NCBI RefSeq assembly: GCF_014077095.1
Contig: NZ_JACGVG010000037.1
Span: 62,001 to 126,000 of the forward strand
Length of the DNA: 64,000 nt
Reading direction: 5' to 3'
Origin: Colwellia sp. MB02u-6
GTDB lineage: Bacteria > Pseudomonadota > Gammaproteobacteria > Enterobacterales > Alteromonadaceae
Part shown: in pieces, positions 9,206-18,110 of the stretch
Layout: every line of letters starts with the position of its first letter
Numbering within the stretch: the first letter of the stretch is position 1
The notes under the pieces: generated by a model
Database searches by the model: none
Told to the model about the DNA's origin: nothing
Seen by the model: the letters and a program-made list of their open reading frames with translations, nothing else
Made by a program: the position numbers and the translations under genes

Positions 9206-9216
9206 AGTCGTAAGCT

Positions 9217-9699
9217 ATGACAAGTGAAATGAGCTCAAATAAGCCTTATGTTGTTAAGGCTTTTTATGACTGGATTTTTGATAACGGCCTAACACCTTAC
9301 ATTGTTGTTGATGTCAATGTTTATGGTGTTATGGTGCCTATGTCTTATGTTAATGACGGTCAAATCGTGTTAAATGTTTCGCCATCAGCTGTGGGTAGTA
9401 TTGCTATGGGTGAAGAAACTATTGAGCTTAGCGCACGTTTTGGCGGCAAGCTTGAAAACATGAGCATACCTTATGGTGCCGTTGTGGCTATTTATGCCAA
9501 AGAAAATGGTGCTGGCACATCGTTAGCGATTGAGCACCCTGAGCCAGGCACTATTACTGAGGAACCTTTACCCGCACCAGTGAAAATGTCTTCAGTCAAA
9601 GCAGTAGATAACAAGATAATGCCCAAAGCGTCAGCTAAGCAGCAAAGCACTCAAGCATCAAAAGTGAAAAAGCCCAGCCTGTCGGTAGTAAAAAAGTAA
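9217..9699 (+). CDS. sspB: ClpXP adaptor SspB
   Basis: 160-residue SspB, which hands ssrA-tagged peptides to ClpXP. The folded substrate-binding domain (KPYVVKAFYDWIFDNGLTPY through IPYGAVVAIYAKENG) is followed by a long disordered tail. The tail ends in the basic, hydrophobic module KKPSLSVVKK, which resembles the short ClpX-binding tail of the family. A second in-frame ATG lies four codons in (9229); the first start is kept because spacing to sspA is short, but either is possible. Confidence 0.93.
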   Translation: MTSEMSSNKPYVVKAFYDWIFDNGLTPYIVVDVNVYGVMVPMSYVNDGQIVLNVSPSAVGSIAMGEETIELSARFGGKLENMSIPYGAVVAIYAKENGAGTSLAIEHPEPGTITEEPLPAPVKMSSVKAVDNKIMPKASAKQQSTQASKVKKPSLSVVKK

Positions 9700-9734
9700 G
9701 CAAAATTAAGTATATTAGAATTTTGTTAACCATT

Positions 9735-9765
9735 AAAAAAGGTAAGCGCTATGCTTACCTTTTTT
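9735..9765. terminator. Bidirectional terminator between sspB and hemL
   Basis: Stem AAAAAAGGTAAGC / GCTTACCTTTTTT with a five-base loop. A-rich and T-rich flanks make it able to act on both strands, serving sspB (+) and hemL (-), which converge here. Confidence 0.9.
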
Positions 9766-9789
9766 ATTTTCTGCTTGATAATTTAAAGT

Positions 9790-11073
9790 CTACAGCTGAG
9801 CGAAACAACGATCAGCCGCGGCTAAGGTAAATTCAACTTCTGCTTCACCGTGTGCCGTTGATACAAAGCCAGCTTCAAATAAAGAAGGGGCAAGATAGAC
9901 GCCTTCATCTAACATTAAATGAAAGAAGCGTTTAAACTTTTCACCATCACATGCAGTTGCCTGAGCAAAGCAAGTCACGTTTTCTTCCTCAGTAAAAAAG
10001 AAACCAAACATACCACCAACATAATTAACGGCTAATGATATACCATTGCGCTCTGCAGCGGCTTTTAAGCCCATTGCTAGCTTTTCTGTCGTAGCACTCA
10101 GTTGTTCGTGCTTATTACCTTTACAAAGCTCGTTTAACGAGGCCAAACCGGCTGCCATCGCAATAGGGTTGCCTGATAATGTGCCCGCTTGATAAACAGG
10201 ACCAATAGGGGCAATGTAATCCATGATTTCTTTTTTACCACCAAAAGCGCCTACCGGCATACCACCACCAATAACTTTACCTAAGGTAGTTAAATCAGGC
10301 ACTATGTTGTAGTGAGCTTGTGCTCCACCTAAAGCAATGCGAAAACCTGTCATGACTTCATCAAAAATTAAGAGGCTTTTATATTGATCACAAATGTCGC
10401 GTAATCCTTCCAAGAAACCTTCGACCGGTGGAACACAGTTCATATTGCCAGCAACAGGTTCAACAATGATACAAGCGATTTCATCACCAATTTCCGCGAA
10501 AATTTCTTTTACTTGATCAAGGTTATTAAAGCTAACGGTTAACGTGTGTTTAGCAACATCTTCAGGAATGCCGGGAGAACTTGGCACGCCCATTGTTAAC
10601 ATGCCTGAGCCAGCCTTGACTAATAAAGAGTCGGCATGGCCGTGATAACAACCTTCAAATTTTAATATCTTGTTACGACCAGTAAAGCCACGGGCCAATC
10701 GTATAGAACTCATGGTTGCTTCAGTGCCTGAACTGGTCATACGTAATTTCTCCATTGAAGGCACAAGTTCACGCACTTTTTCAGCCATGGTTATTTCAAG
10801 TTCTGTTGGAGCGCCAAAGCTAAGTCCATTCTGGGCAGTTTCAATCACGGCGGCCAGAATTGCTGGGTGATTGTGTCCTAAGATCATAGGTCCCCATGAA
10901 CCAACGTAATCGACATACTGCTTACCATCAACGTCAAAAATATAAGCCCCTTGAGCTTTCTTGATAAACAGTGGTGTGCCACCTACGCCGTTAAAAGCAC
11001 GAACCGGTGAATTTACGCCACCAGGAATAATTTCTTGGGCGGCATTAAATAATTGCTGAGAATTTTTTGTCAT
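9790..11073 (-). CDS. hemL: Glutamate-1-semialdehyde 2,1-aminomutase
   Basis: 427-residue PLP enzyme making 5-aminolevulinate, the first committed tetrapyrrole precursor of the C5 pathway. It is a class III aminotransferase fold with [12 protein letters not shown] near the N-terminus, the [15 protein letters not shown] cofactor region, FDEVMTGFR, and the PLP lysine in [10 protein letters not shown] (Lys266). Length equals that of the E. coli enzyme (426). It lies 45 bp downstream of pyrB on the same strand and may share its transcript. hemJ, another heme gene, is close by on the same strand. Confidence 0.97.
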   Translation of the reverse strand: MTKNSQQLFNAAQEIIPGGVNSPVRAFNGVGGTPLFIKKAQGAYIFDVDGKQYVDYVGSWGPMILGHNHPAILAAVIETAQNGLSFGAPTELEITMAEKVRELVPSMEKLRMTSSGTEATMSSIRLARGFTGRNKILKFEGCYHGHADSLLVKAGSGMLTMGVPSSPGIPEDVAKHTLTVSFNNLDQVKEIFAEIGDEIACIIVEPVAGNMNCVPPVEGFLEGLRDICDQYKSLLIFDEVMTGFRIALGGAQAHYNIVPDLTTLGKVIGGGMPVGAFGGKKEIMDYIAPIGPVYQAGTLSGNPIAMAAGLASLNELCKGNKHEQLSATTEKLAMGLKAAAERNGISLAVNYVGGMFGFFFTEEENVTCFAQATACDGEKFKRFFHLMLDEGVYLAPSLFEAGFVSTAHGEAEVEFTLAAADRCFAQL

Positions 11074-11118
11074 AATATGCTACTCGCTGTTAAGGTAACC
11101 TAACTATTGAGGTTAAAA

Positions 11119-12129
11119 TTAGTATTTATTGGTGTGCCAAATTACCGGCTTCTCATAATGGCTTAATTGGTTTTCAACCCCTAAACTTAAGGCAAATAAT
11201 GCCATACGTACCAGTACACCGTTTTGCGCTTGGCGAAATATGGCTAAATTATCGAGGTCATTTAAATCGATATCGAGTTCATTCGCTTCAGCGCGAGAAT
11301 CGCGCGGTAAGGGGTGCATGATTACCGTATGTTCGTGGCAATATTGCTGATAAATCTTTCGATTCAAACTAAAGTGGCCACGGTATAAGTCAGCTTCATC
11401 TTTACTGGCAAAACGCTCTTGTTGAATACGGGTCTGGTAAATAACATCGCAGGCCAAGTTGCCTTCAATTTTGTCAGTAATAACCACTTGGTGTCCGGCG
11501 TCAGTTAAGGTAGCCACTATGCTATCTGGCATTTGCAGGGCTTTAGGGGCAATCATAGTGATTTTGATATTGTTATATAAGCTAATTAATTTAGACAGAG
11601 AATGCACGGTTCTACCATGTTTAAGGTCGCCCATTAAGACAATATTTAAGCCATCTAAACCCATGTCGTAACGCGCCATTTCTGACTGTATAGTAAATAA
11701 ATCTAGTAGTGCCTGTGTCGGGTGTTCGTTAGCGCCATCGCCACCATTAATCACCGGCACACTGCTGCCTTTTGCAAAGTCAGCAACCGAGTGCATGGTG
11801 GGGTGACGCATGGCAATCACGTCTGAATAACCACTAATAACACGTGCAGTGTCAAATAATGACTCGCCTTTTGAAAGCGAAGAGTTCTCTTGTCCAACCG
11901 TTTCTCTGACAAAACCACCCAGTAAATTAAAGGCGGTACCAAAGCTAACACGAGTGCGAGTACTGGGTTCAAAAAATAAATTACTTAATATTGCCCCTTC
12001 CAGTACATGGCAGCGCTTTTTTCGCATAGCGTAGGGCGCCATTAAGGTTGAAATCTCTAAAATACGGGAAATACTCTCTCTATCGAACTGCGATACAGAG
12101 AGGATATGGTTTCCTTCAAATTTCATCAT
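11119..12129 (-). CDS. pyrB: Aspartate carbamoyltransferase catalytic subunit
   Basis: 336-residue transcarbamylase for the first committed step of pyrimidine synthesis. The carbamoyl-phosphate loop is FFEPSTRTR (residues 52-60). The mobile 80s loop is present as SSLSKGES, keeping the Ser and Lys used across the subunit interface, and HPTQALLD and HPLPR follow. It is about 25 residues longer than E. coli PyrB, mainly in small internal insertions and the C-terminal tail. No pyrI regulatory-subunit gene is adjacent, so the enzyme may work without it. It starts with two consecutive ATGs. Confidence 0.93.
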   Translation of the reverse strand: MMKFEGNHILSVSQFDRESISRILEISTLMAPYAMRKKRCHVLEGAILSNLFFEPSTRTRVSFGTAFNLLGGFVRETVGQENSSLSKGESLFDTARVISGYSDVIAMRHPTMHSVADFAKGSSVPVINGGDGANEHPTQALLDLFTIQSEMARYDMGLDGLNIVLMGDLKHGRTVHSLSKLISLYNNIKITMIAPKALQMPDSIVATLTDAGHQVVITDKIEGNLACDVIYQTRIQQERFASKDEADLYRGHFSLNRKIYQQYCHEHTVIMHPLPRDSRAEANELDIDLNDLDNLAIFRQAQNGVLVRMALFALSLGVENQLSHYEKPVIWHTNKY

Positions 12130-12191
12130 AGATAATACCTACATTATCGAAGTCGTTAGCAAGGCACTGTGCCAGCGGATTTGATAATCTC

Positions 12192-12222
12192 ATTATATAG
12201 TGGACCGTTGCTGTTGAGCCAA
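12192..12222 (-). promoter_or_regulatory. Candidate promoter of pyrB
   Basis: On the minus strand TTGGCT is followed after 17 bp by TATATA, or after 19 bp by a perfect TATAAT. It lies about 65-90 bp upstream of the pyrB start. No UTP-sensitive attenuator of the E. coli type was recognised. Confidence 0.35.
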
Positions 12223-12465
12223 CAACGAAAAATTGTTGCGAAATATAGCATAAAAGTTGAATGCTGAGAATGTATTATCAAGATTTGAATTAAGAAAATG
12301 TCTGGAGTTTGACTAAAAGGTTGAGAGGGTTAAAAAAGATTACAGCCTTGGCAATTGAAGGGCTGTAGTAAGGTGACTAAGCGCTATTAATAGACAGAAT
12401 AAAATGTCTGTGTGTTTGTTCAGTATTTAAGTTTTACGGCTTGATATTACAACTTGTTATAGCGG

Positions 12466-12593
12466 GTCAGTTTTACTTTCACCATCAATTTATAGGCTAA
12501 AGTAAGACTGACTTAACACCCTATGCGCGTTGTGCAGGTCAGTATAATTAAAGCTGTCAGCACTGATAATTATAGCCTTTGAGCTTTAATTAG
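12466..12593. other. Cluster of inverted repeats downstream of hemJ
   Basis: This lies in the 508-bp spacer between pyrB and hemJ, which has no gene. A 14-bp inverted repeat (arms 12466-12479 and 12499-12512, one G-T mismatch) is followed by TATAATTA/TAATTATA (12543-12550 / 12567-12574). An overlapping 11-bp perfect pair follows at 12545-12555 / 12582-12592. These could form alternative hairpins in the 3' end of the clcA-hemJ transcript. No clear T-tract was seen, so a terminator role is uncertain. Confidence 0.5.
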
Positions 12594-12637
12594 TGTTGCA
12601 TATACCAGTTTATAATCAACAGCTTAATAGGCCAAGC

Positions 12638-13069
12638 TTAAAAAGGTTTTATGTAAACTAGCAGTATGACAATCAGTAAGATAATTACAGGCACTTCGTT
12701 GAAAAAACGATAAAACTTACCAGAACGAGTATTTTTATCAGCGGCAAATATTTTGACTAATTTAAAGCAGTAACCATGATAAATGAGTAATAGCAGCACC
12801 AAGGATATTTTTACATGTAACCATTTTGCCGCAATAAACCAGGGATAACCATATTGATAGATAATGGCAATACCTAATAAAACCGTCAATAGGGCAAAGG
12901 GGGTAACAAAATAAAGTAATCGTCGCTCCATGCCTTTGAGGTGCTGATGTACAAGAGGTTCAGCTGATTCGGCATGATTAACAAAAATGCGCGGTAAATA
13001 AAAGATACCGGCAAACCACGCGACCATAAAAAAAACATGGAATGCTTTAAGCCAGAGAATAGTAACCAT
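12638..13069 (-). CDS. hemJ: Protoporphyrinogen IX oxidase HemJ
   Basis: 143-residue membrane protein of the HemJ family, which oxidises protoporphyrinogen IX to protoporphyrin IX late in heme synthesis. It has four membrane helices. The signature KAFHVFFMVAWFAGIFYLPRIFV carries the conserved His11, and WLHVKISLVLLLL carries the conserved His/Lys pair of helix 3. It is translated right after clcA (stop and start share one base, TGATG). Length matches the family (about 140-150). Confidence 0.88.
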   Translation of the reverse strand: MVTILWLKAFHVFFMVAWFAGIFYLPRIFVNHAESAEPLVHQHLKGMERRLLYFVTPFALLTVLLGIAIIYQYGYPWFIAAKWLHVKISLVLLLLIYHGYCFKLVKIFAADKNTRSGKFYRFFNEVPVIILLIVILLVYIKPF

Positions 13070-14757
13070 CAGTCGGTTTTTCCTTTTAATAAATAAGCGC
13101 TAATATAATCAAAGGTTATTATACCCATAATTTCATCTGGATTATCTTGATATATATAAACACCACCCGTCCTTTCTTTCATGAGCAGTAAATAGGCTTC
13201 AGTCAGAGTCGATTGGCTACAAAGCGGGATCAGCATGTGTTTATTTAGCGTTGGCTTAGCGTCTATGTCCGTCATACTTTGCTGATAAAAAATAAATTGT
13301 GTTTTTTCATCAGGCCGTTTTATCTGGTGGATAACATTATCCTGTGGTTTTTGCTTTAATAATGCAGTGGCAATAGTCTTATCATCGACTTGTCGCAACA
13401 GCGTGATGTGCTCATCCATCACCCCAATGACCCCAATGCGCTGTAAGAACTTCTCAATAGGGGGTTGGCGGTAGGGTAAGCCCTGAACTTCCAACTGGAG
13501 AATGAAAATTGAACGATTACCAAAAAATTGTCCAGAAAAAACACAAGCACTAGTGATAACAATCATGGCGGGTACAATAATCTCTATTTGATTAGACATC
13601 TCCACCACACAGAGCAATGCAGCTAACGGGGCATTAAGTGTGGCAGCCATAAAACCGGCCATGCCCATTAACGCAAAGTCACTGGCAGAAATGTTACCGT
13701 CGATAAAGTAGCTTGCAACCACAGAGCCACAGGTACCTGCGATAGCGCCGATACCAAGAATAGGGCCAATAATACCGCCAGGTATGCCCAAGCCAAGCGC
13801 AAAAATTGTCATCAGTACTTTTGCGACTAATAAACCCAGTAATAGTTGCAATTCAAGACTATTTTGCAAAGAAAAATTAATCGCACTTAAATCGGTTCCC
13901 ATCGCATAAGGCATTGCATAACCTAAGCTGCCAGTGATTAATGCCGCAGTCAGTATTCTTGGTACAAGATGAAAACGAGCACTGTGTTTGATGACTAATA
14001 TCAGGTTGCGATTAAAAATAAAGGCGAAAACACCTAGCACCATGCCGAGTATAGCCAAAACAATATAATGGTCGATGTTTAAAGTAATGGCGGTAAAATG
14101 GCCAAATTCGTGACTGAGACCAAAAATACTACTGGTGGTCATCGACCCAACCAGAGCCGCAATCATTACCGGTATAAAAATATGAACTTTATACTCTCGT
14201 AAGATAACTTCCATAACGAATAAAACCGCGGCTATTGGGGTATTAAAACAAGCGGCAATACCAGCAGCAATGCCGCAAGCACTCAAGCTGCGAATGGCGT
14301 TATAAGGTAAATTTAATTTGTTGGCAATATAGCTGCTACAGGCGGCGCCTAAATGTACAGCCGGACCTTCTCTGCCCACTGAAAAACCAGCAGCAAGTGC
14401 CGCGGCACTACCGAAAAATTGATTAACCGTGTTACGAAAAGGCATGACACCATTGGCAACCTTTAAGCGATGTAAGACAAAGGGAATGCCACTGCGGATA
14501 TACTTGTAACCGGTTAGCCAGGCAAATAAGAGAATAACGACGGCACCAATAAGAGGTAATTGAAAACGACTTAAAGCGCTTATGCTGCTATAGTCGTCTT
14601 TTTCGGGCAGAAAAAATAACTGAATGCCTTCAATGGTAAAAATAAATAGCACAACTATTAACGCTGATGCAAAGCCCCCTATAGCGGCTAATAAACAGAG
14701 TTGCCATGATGTTTGTGGCACGGCGAGACGTTTTTTTAGTTGAGTTATTGTCTTCAT
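13069..14757 (-). CDS. ClC-family chloride channel/antiporter with CBS domains
   Basis: 562-residue ClC protein: about 18 membrane helices (residues 20-430), then a cytoplasmic pair of CBS domains (about 440-560). The three anion-path motifs are visible: RSGIP (88-92), GREGP with the gating Glu130 (128-132), and GIPGGIIGP. Aligned without gaps to the E. coli exchanger over FNTP(I/L)A, the internal proton glutamate (E203) is Val184, while the preceding Glu is kept (Glu183). Coupling to protons may therefore differ from the E. coli antiporter. It shares one base with hemJ, so the two are cotranscribed. Confidence 0.9.
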   Translation of the reverse strand: MKTITQLKKRLAVPQTSWQLCLLAAIGGFASALIVVLFIFTIEGIQLFFLPEKDDYSSISALSRFQLPLIGAVVILLFAWLTGYKYIRSGIPFVLHRLKVANGVMPFRNTVNQFFGSAAALAAGFSVGREGPAVHLGAACSSYIANKLNLPYNAIRSLSACGIAAGIAACFNTPIAAVLFVMEVILREYKVHIFIPVMIAALVGSMTTSSIFGLSHEFGHFTAITLNIDHYIVLAILGMVLGVFAFIFNRNLILVIKHSARFHLVPRILTAALITGSLGYAMPYAMGTDLSAINFSLQNSLELQLLLGLLVAKVLMTIFALGLGIPGGIIGPILGIGAIAGTCGSVVASYFIDGNISASDFALMGMAGFMAATLNAPLAALLCVVEMSNQIEIIVPAMIVITSACVFSGQFFGNRSIFILQLEVQGLPYRQPPIEKFLQRIGVIGVMDEHITLLRQVDDKTIATALLKQKPQDNVIHQIKRPDEKTQFIFYQQSMTDIDAKPTLNKHMLIPLCSQSTLTEAYLLLMKERTGGVYIYQDNPDEIMGIITFDYISAYLLKGKTD

Positions 14758-14816
14758 ATTGAGTTATTTTTATTGGGCATATTTACAGACACTCTGGATA
14801 TCATAATACTTTTCAA

Positions 14817-15560
14817 ATGAATTGGTTAGCAAAAATAAATTTCCGCACTGTGGTGATGCGCCTAGGAAGCTTTAGTTCAGCAATTTTACTGCTGGTCATA
14901 GTGGCCATTGTATTCTTCTGCGGCTATCGGCTAGGTAATTTTTATCATGGCTATCAGACTCAGACCTTAGCACAGCAGAAAGCTCGCTTAGATTTTATCT
15001 ATCAACAATTAGCTGAGAAAACTCAACACATCAACACGTTAGAAGTGGAACTTGAAGTTGAACGTATGGCTAACGCACGCAGCCAACAAACCTTAAAACG
15101 GATTGAACAAGCGCACTTTCAAGTTAAAAAAGAACTCGCTTTTTATGAAAAAGTCATGGCACCTGAGAAACAAGCAAATGGCTTAATCATTGACGACGTG
15201 ACCTTAACAAAAAGCCAAAGTCCTGCTCATTACCATTTTCAAGTGGTGTTAGTACAACAAGTATTACGTAAGCGTTATGCGAAAGGTTTTATTGAGTTAA
15301 CTATTACAGGGAGTTTAAATAATAAGCCGACTAGCATTGCCTTGTCTGAGTTGACGACACTAAATGAGGAAGACCTAGCCTTTAGTTTTCAATACTTTCA
15401 AATTATAAGTGGCGAGTTAACTTTACCGGAAAACTTTGTCCCTGAAACCATCAATGTGGCAGCAATATTGCCAAAAAGCAGATGGCAAAAATATAATCGT
15501 ATCGATCATAGTTATCCATGGCTGAAAAGTATTGATAATATTACGCAGAGTTCACCATAA
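14817..15560 (+). CDS. DUF6776-type membrane-anchored coiled-coil protein
   Basis: 247 residues. A short cytoplasmic N-terminus is followed by one membrane helix (about 19-38), a coiled coil (about 45-115, rich in E, Q, L and K), and a mixed beta domain with the segment YHFQVVLVQQVLRKRYAKGFIELTITG. This matches my memory of the DUF6776 family found near erpA in other gammaproteobacteria. No enzymatic motif is present and the function is unknown. It diverges from clcA (59-bp spacer). Its stop codon touches the IscR site that precedes erpA. Confidence 0.75.
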   Translation: MNWLAKINFRTVVMRLGSFSSAILLLVIVAIVFFCGYRLGNFYHGYQTQTLAQQKARLDFIYQQLAEKTQHINTLEVELEVERMANARSQQTLKRIEQAHFQVKKELAFYEKVMAPEKQANGLIIDDVTLTKSQSPAHYHFQVVLVQQVLRKRYAKGFIELTITGSLNNKPTSIALSELTTLNEEDLAFSFQYFQIISGELTLPENFVPETINVAAILPKSRWQKYNRIDHSYPWLKSIDNITQSSP

Positions 15561-15584
15561 TACTTGACTAAAACAGTCAAGTTT
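15560..15584 (+). promoter_or_regulatory. IscR type 1 binding site in the erpA promoter
   Basis: The 25-bp window agrees with the published type 1 IscR consensus (ATASYYGACTRWWWYAGTCRRSTAT) at all but one position, the penultimate base. The core is GACTAAAACAGTC, forming an 8-bp perfect dyad ACTTGACT/AGTCAAGT. It covers the -35 element and most of the spacer of the erpA promoter. E. coli erpA is repressed by [2Fe-2S]-IscR from such a site, so the same control is inferred here. Confidence 0.8.
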
Positions 15585-15592
15585 AAGATAAT
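15564..15592 (+). promoter_or_regulatory. erpA promoter
   Basis: TTGACT (15564-15569), 17-bp spacer, GATAAT (15587-15592): 5/6 matches in both hexamers at ideal spacing. Transcription would begin about 25 bp before the erpA ATG. The IscR dyad overlaps it. Confidence 0.75.
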
Positions 15593-15624
15593 TACTCTAG
15601 TTCATCCGTTTTAAGTTGAGTTAT

Positions 15625-15966
15625 ATGTCAAATACTGAATTACCTATTAAATTTTCCGATGCTGCAGCGACCAAAGTATTATCGTTGATCACGGAAGAAG
15701 AAAACCCAGACTTGAAATTGCGTGTCTACGTTACAGGCGGCGGCTGCTCAGGATTTCAGTATGGTTTTACCTTTGACGAAAAAGTCAATGACGGCGATAT
15801 GACCATAGTAAAAAAAGGCGTTACCATGGTGATTGACCCCATGAGTTTACAGTATTTAGTTGACGGCGAAGTTGATTATACTGAAGGCTTGGAAGGCAGT
15901 CGTTTCTTGGTAAGCAACCCAAATGCGAGTACAACTTGTGGTTGTGGTTCTTCTTTCTCGATTTAA
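15625..15966 (+). CDS. erpA: A-type iron-sulfur cluster carrier ErpA
   Basis: 113-residue A-type carrier that delivers Fe-S clusters to targets such as IspG/IspH and respiratory enzymes. The three cluster cysteines are present: Cys41 in [11 protein letters not shown], and Cys105 and Cys107 in [20 protein letters not shown] and [11 protein letters not shown] distinguish it as ErpA rather than IscA. The ATG at 15625 gives the family length; an in-frame TTG at 15616 would add MSY and is less likely. It is followed by a strong terminator, so it is monocistronic. Confidence 0.97.
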   Translation: MSNTELPIKFSDAAATKVLSLITEEENPDLKLRVYVTGGGCSGFQYGFTFDEKVNDGDMTIVKKGVTMVIDPMSLQYLVDGEVDYTEGLEGSRFLVSNPNASTTCGCGSSFSI

Positions 15967-15984
15967 TCACCATCGATTGTAAAT

Positions 15985-16010
15985 AAAAGCCGACGACTGT
16001 CGGCTTTTTT
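15985..16010 (+). terminator. Intrinsic terminator after erpA
   Basis: Stem AAAAGCCGAC/GTCGGCTTTT with loop GACT and a T-run, about 20 bp after the erpA stop. Confidence 0.9.
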
Positions 16011-16250
16011 GATCTTGGCTTGGCGAGGATTAAAAACCTAAGGCAGCCTCGTTAACTGGTCGTTATAAAACAACTGGCTCTTTGTTTTGCGATTTAAAGG
16101 GCAGTTTATCTTTACAGTGACCTAGGGGCTGTTATTGGTGATATGACCAAAATCAGGCTAAGTGATTGCAAGTTAATTACCTTTTATAGATACTTATACT
16201 AGGTTGTTTAACGATATCATCAATAAAAAATAATTCAGTTAAGGAAACAT

Positions 16251-17660
16251 ATGATCCCAAAAATAAAATTGATTGCCGGCACTTGTCTCGCCGTTGTAAT
16301 GAGTGTGGGTAGTTTTGCTACTAGTGCACAACAACTAAATACTGAGCAGCAAGCGCAACTAAAGCACTTAAAAACAACGGCATTGCAATCAGATTTATCC
16401 TACCAATTAATCGAGTCATTAACTACCGAAGTAGGTCATCGCATGATGGGCTCAACAGGGGATAAAAAATCGATAATATGGGCGGTTAATAAAATGAAAG
16501 CCTTAGGCTTTGATAAGGTATGGACCGAAGAAGTCACCGGCAGCTACTGGTTACGTGGTGAGGCAAAAGCACGCATTGTTGCACCGTATCCCCATGATGT
16601 AGTCGTTTTAGCGCTTGGTGGTAGCATAGGTACAGCTAAAGCAGGTTTGACAGCTGAGATAGCTCACTTTGAAACTTTCGCTGATTTAAAAGCGGCACCA
16701 GACAATAGCCTAAATGGCAAAATAGCCTTTGTTTCCTATCAAATGGAGCGTCATATCGACGGTAACGGCTATGGCCCTGCTGTAGCTACGCGCGTTAGTG
16801 GCGCTGTTGTCGCTGCACAAAAAGGCGCTTCTGCTCTGGTAATGCGTTCAGTAGGAACAGATAATAACCGTACCGCTCATACTGGGGTAATGCGTTATAA
16901 AGATAAAGTTAAACAAATTCCTGCGGCCGCCTTATCAAACCCTGATGCTGATTTATTGGTTAATCAACTTAAGCGTGGCGAAGCCGTTAGTCTGTATTTG
17001 AACATGACGGCTAGAACTAAAGCTGAAGTTGTTGCAACGTCAGCCAATGTTATTGGCGAGTTTACCGGTAGTGAGTTTCCAGAAGAAATTGTCGCCTTAG
17101 GTGCTCATCTAGACAGTTGGGATGTAGGAACCGGCGCATTAGACGATGGTTTAGGTATCGGTATGGTAATGGCGGCAGCGCATCACATTGGGCAATTGCC
17201 TGAACGTCCAAAACGCAGCATTCGGGTTATTTTATTCGCTGCTGAAGAAGTGGGCTTATTAGGCGCGAAGCAATATGTCAAAGATCATAAAGATGATATG
17301 GCGGCGCATGTTATTGGTGCTGAGTGGGATTTTGGTATAGGGCGTATATATAAAATGACCCCAGGTGTTGGCGCACAATCGCTCAATGCAATACGTGAAT
17401 TAGCGCAATATTTGGCTCCCATGGGCGTAGCGCTTGCACCAGAGAATAACGCGCAAGGTCAGTCTGATATGAGCGCGTTAAGTGACGAAGGTATGCCAAG
17501 CATAGACTTTGCACCAGACGGCTCAAATTACTTTGATTATCACCATACTGAAAATGATACTTTAGACAAAGTTGAACCTGAAGCACTCAAGGTCAATACC
17601 GCTATTTATACTATGTATGCCTACTTTGCCGCACAAGCTATGGTGGACTTTAGAAAGTAA
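16251..17660 (+). CDS. Secreted M28-family zinc metallopeptidase
   Basis: 469 residues with a Sec signal (about 1-27, cleavage near TSAQQ). The M28 aminopeptidase/carboxypeptidase Q-like fold has a PA-type insert (about 105-260). Zinc and catalytic residues are GAHLDSWD (His286, Asp288), GALDDG (Asp298/299), FAAEEVGLLG (Glu332/333) and a C-terminal His in YHHTENDTLD. It probably trims peptides in the periplasm or outside the cell. GGAAAC before the ATG is a weak ribosome site. It stands alone, with about 240 bp free on the 5' side. Exact substrate preference cannot be read from the sequence. Confidence 0.9.
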   Translation: MIPKIKLIAGTCLAVVMSVGSFATSAQQLNTEQQAQLKHLKTTALQSDLSYQLIESLTTEVGHRMMGSTGDKKSIIWAVNKMKALGFDKVWTEEVTGSYWLRGEAKARIVAPYPHDVVVLALGGSIGTAKAGLTAEIAHFETFADLKAAPDNSLNGKIAFVSYQMERHIDGNGYGPAVATRVSGAVVAAQKGASALVMRSVGTDNNRTAHTGVMRYKDKVKQIPAAALSNPDADLLVNQLKRGEAVSLYLNMTARTKAEVVATSANVIGEFTGSEFPEEIVALGAHLDSWDVGTGALDDGLGIGMVMAAAHHIGQLPERPKRSIRVILFAAEEVGLLGAKQYVKDHKDDMAAHVIGAEWDFGIGRIYKMTPGVGAQSLNAIRELAQYLAPMGVALAPENNAQGQSDMSALSDEGMPSIDFAPDGSNYFDYHHTENDTLDKVEPEALKVNTAIYTMYAYFAAQAMVDFRK

Positions 17661-17736
17661 AGCATTTTCATTGGGATAAGTTAGCCCTTGGGTAAATGAA
17701 TGCAGCTTTGGTGATAACACAGGTAAATTACACTTT

Positions 17737-17775
17737 GGTATGTTCAATTGAATGCGAGCTTCAATTGAACATACC
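17737..17775. terminator. Perfect 16-bp hairpin after the M28 peptidase
   Basis: Arms 17737-17752 and 17760-17775 are exact reverse complements (GGTATGTTCAATTGAA), with a 7-base loop. It lies 77 bp after the stop. The T-rich run comes only about 15 bp later (GGTTTGCTTTTTG), so it is not a textbook terminator. It is listed as a probable 3'-end element. The rest of the 450-bp gap to motX holds only the 12-bp repeats listed next. Confidence 0.55.
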
Positions 17776-18050
17776 TGCGGTTTGCTTTTTGTTAAACTTT
17801 ATCAGTCTTCCAGTGATAAAATTCGCTTATTTGATTGCGATGTAGAGCAAAGCTTTTGTCTGCTAATCGCTTCAGCCATTAGCAGGTAAAAGATATTTAT
17901 TTATGTTCATATTCATTGATATGTTATTTACTTGAAGTTAAAGCTGTTAGACCTGCTTAAAAGTAACTTACCTCAGCGTCAAAAAATACTATGAGCTGTT
18001 TACTAAGTTATTTATGCCAACGGCCGATATAAAGTATGACCTAAGTTGAG

Positions 18051-18086
18051 TTACACCCTGAATCACACCCTGAATTAGACCTTGGA
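18051..18086. repeat. 12-bp direct repeat, three copies, upstream of motX
   Basis: TTACACCCTGAA, TCACACCCTGAA and TTAGACCTTGGA in tandem, ending 24 bp before the motX ATG. No dyad symmetry. Confidence 0.65.
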
Positions 18087-18110
18087 TTACAAATTGTGCA
18101 AAGAGGCATT

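Noticed and set aside
15562-15582. Hairpin after the DUF6776 gene as a terminator
   Set aside because: No T-run follows, and the dyad is better explained as the IscR site in the erpA promoter.
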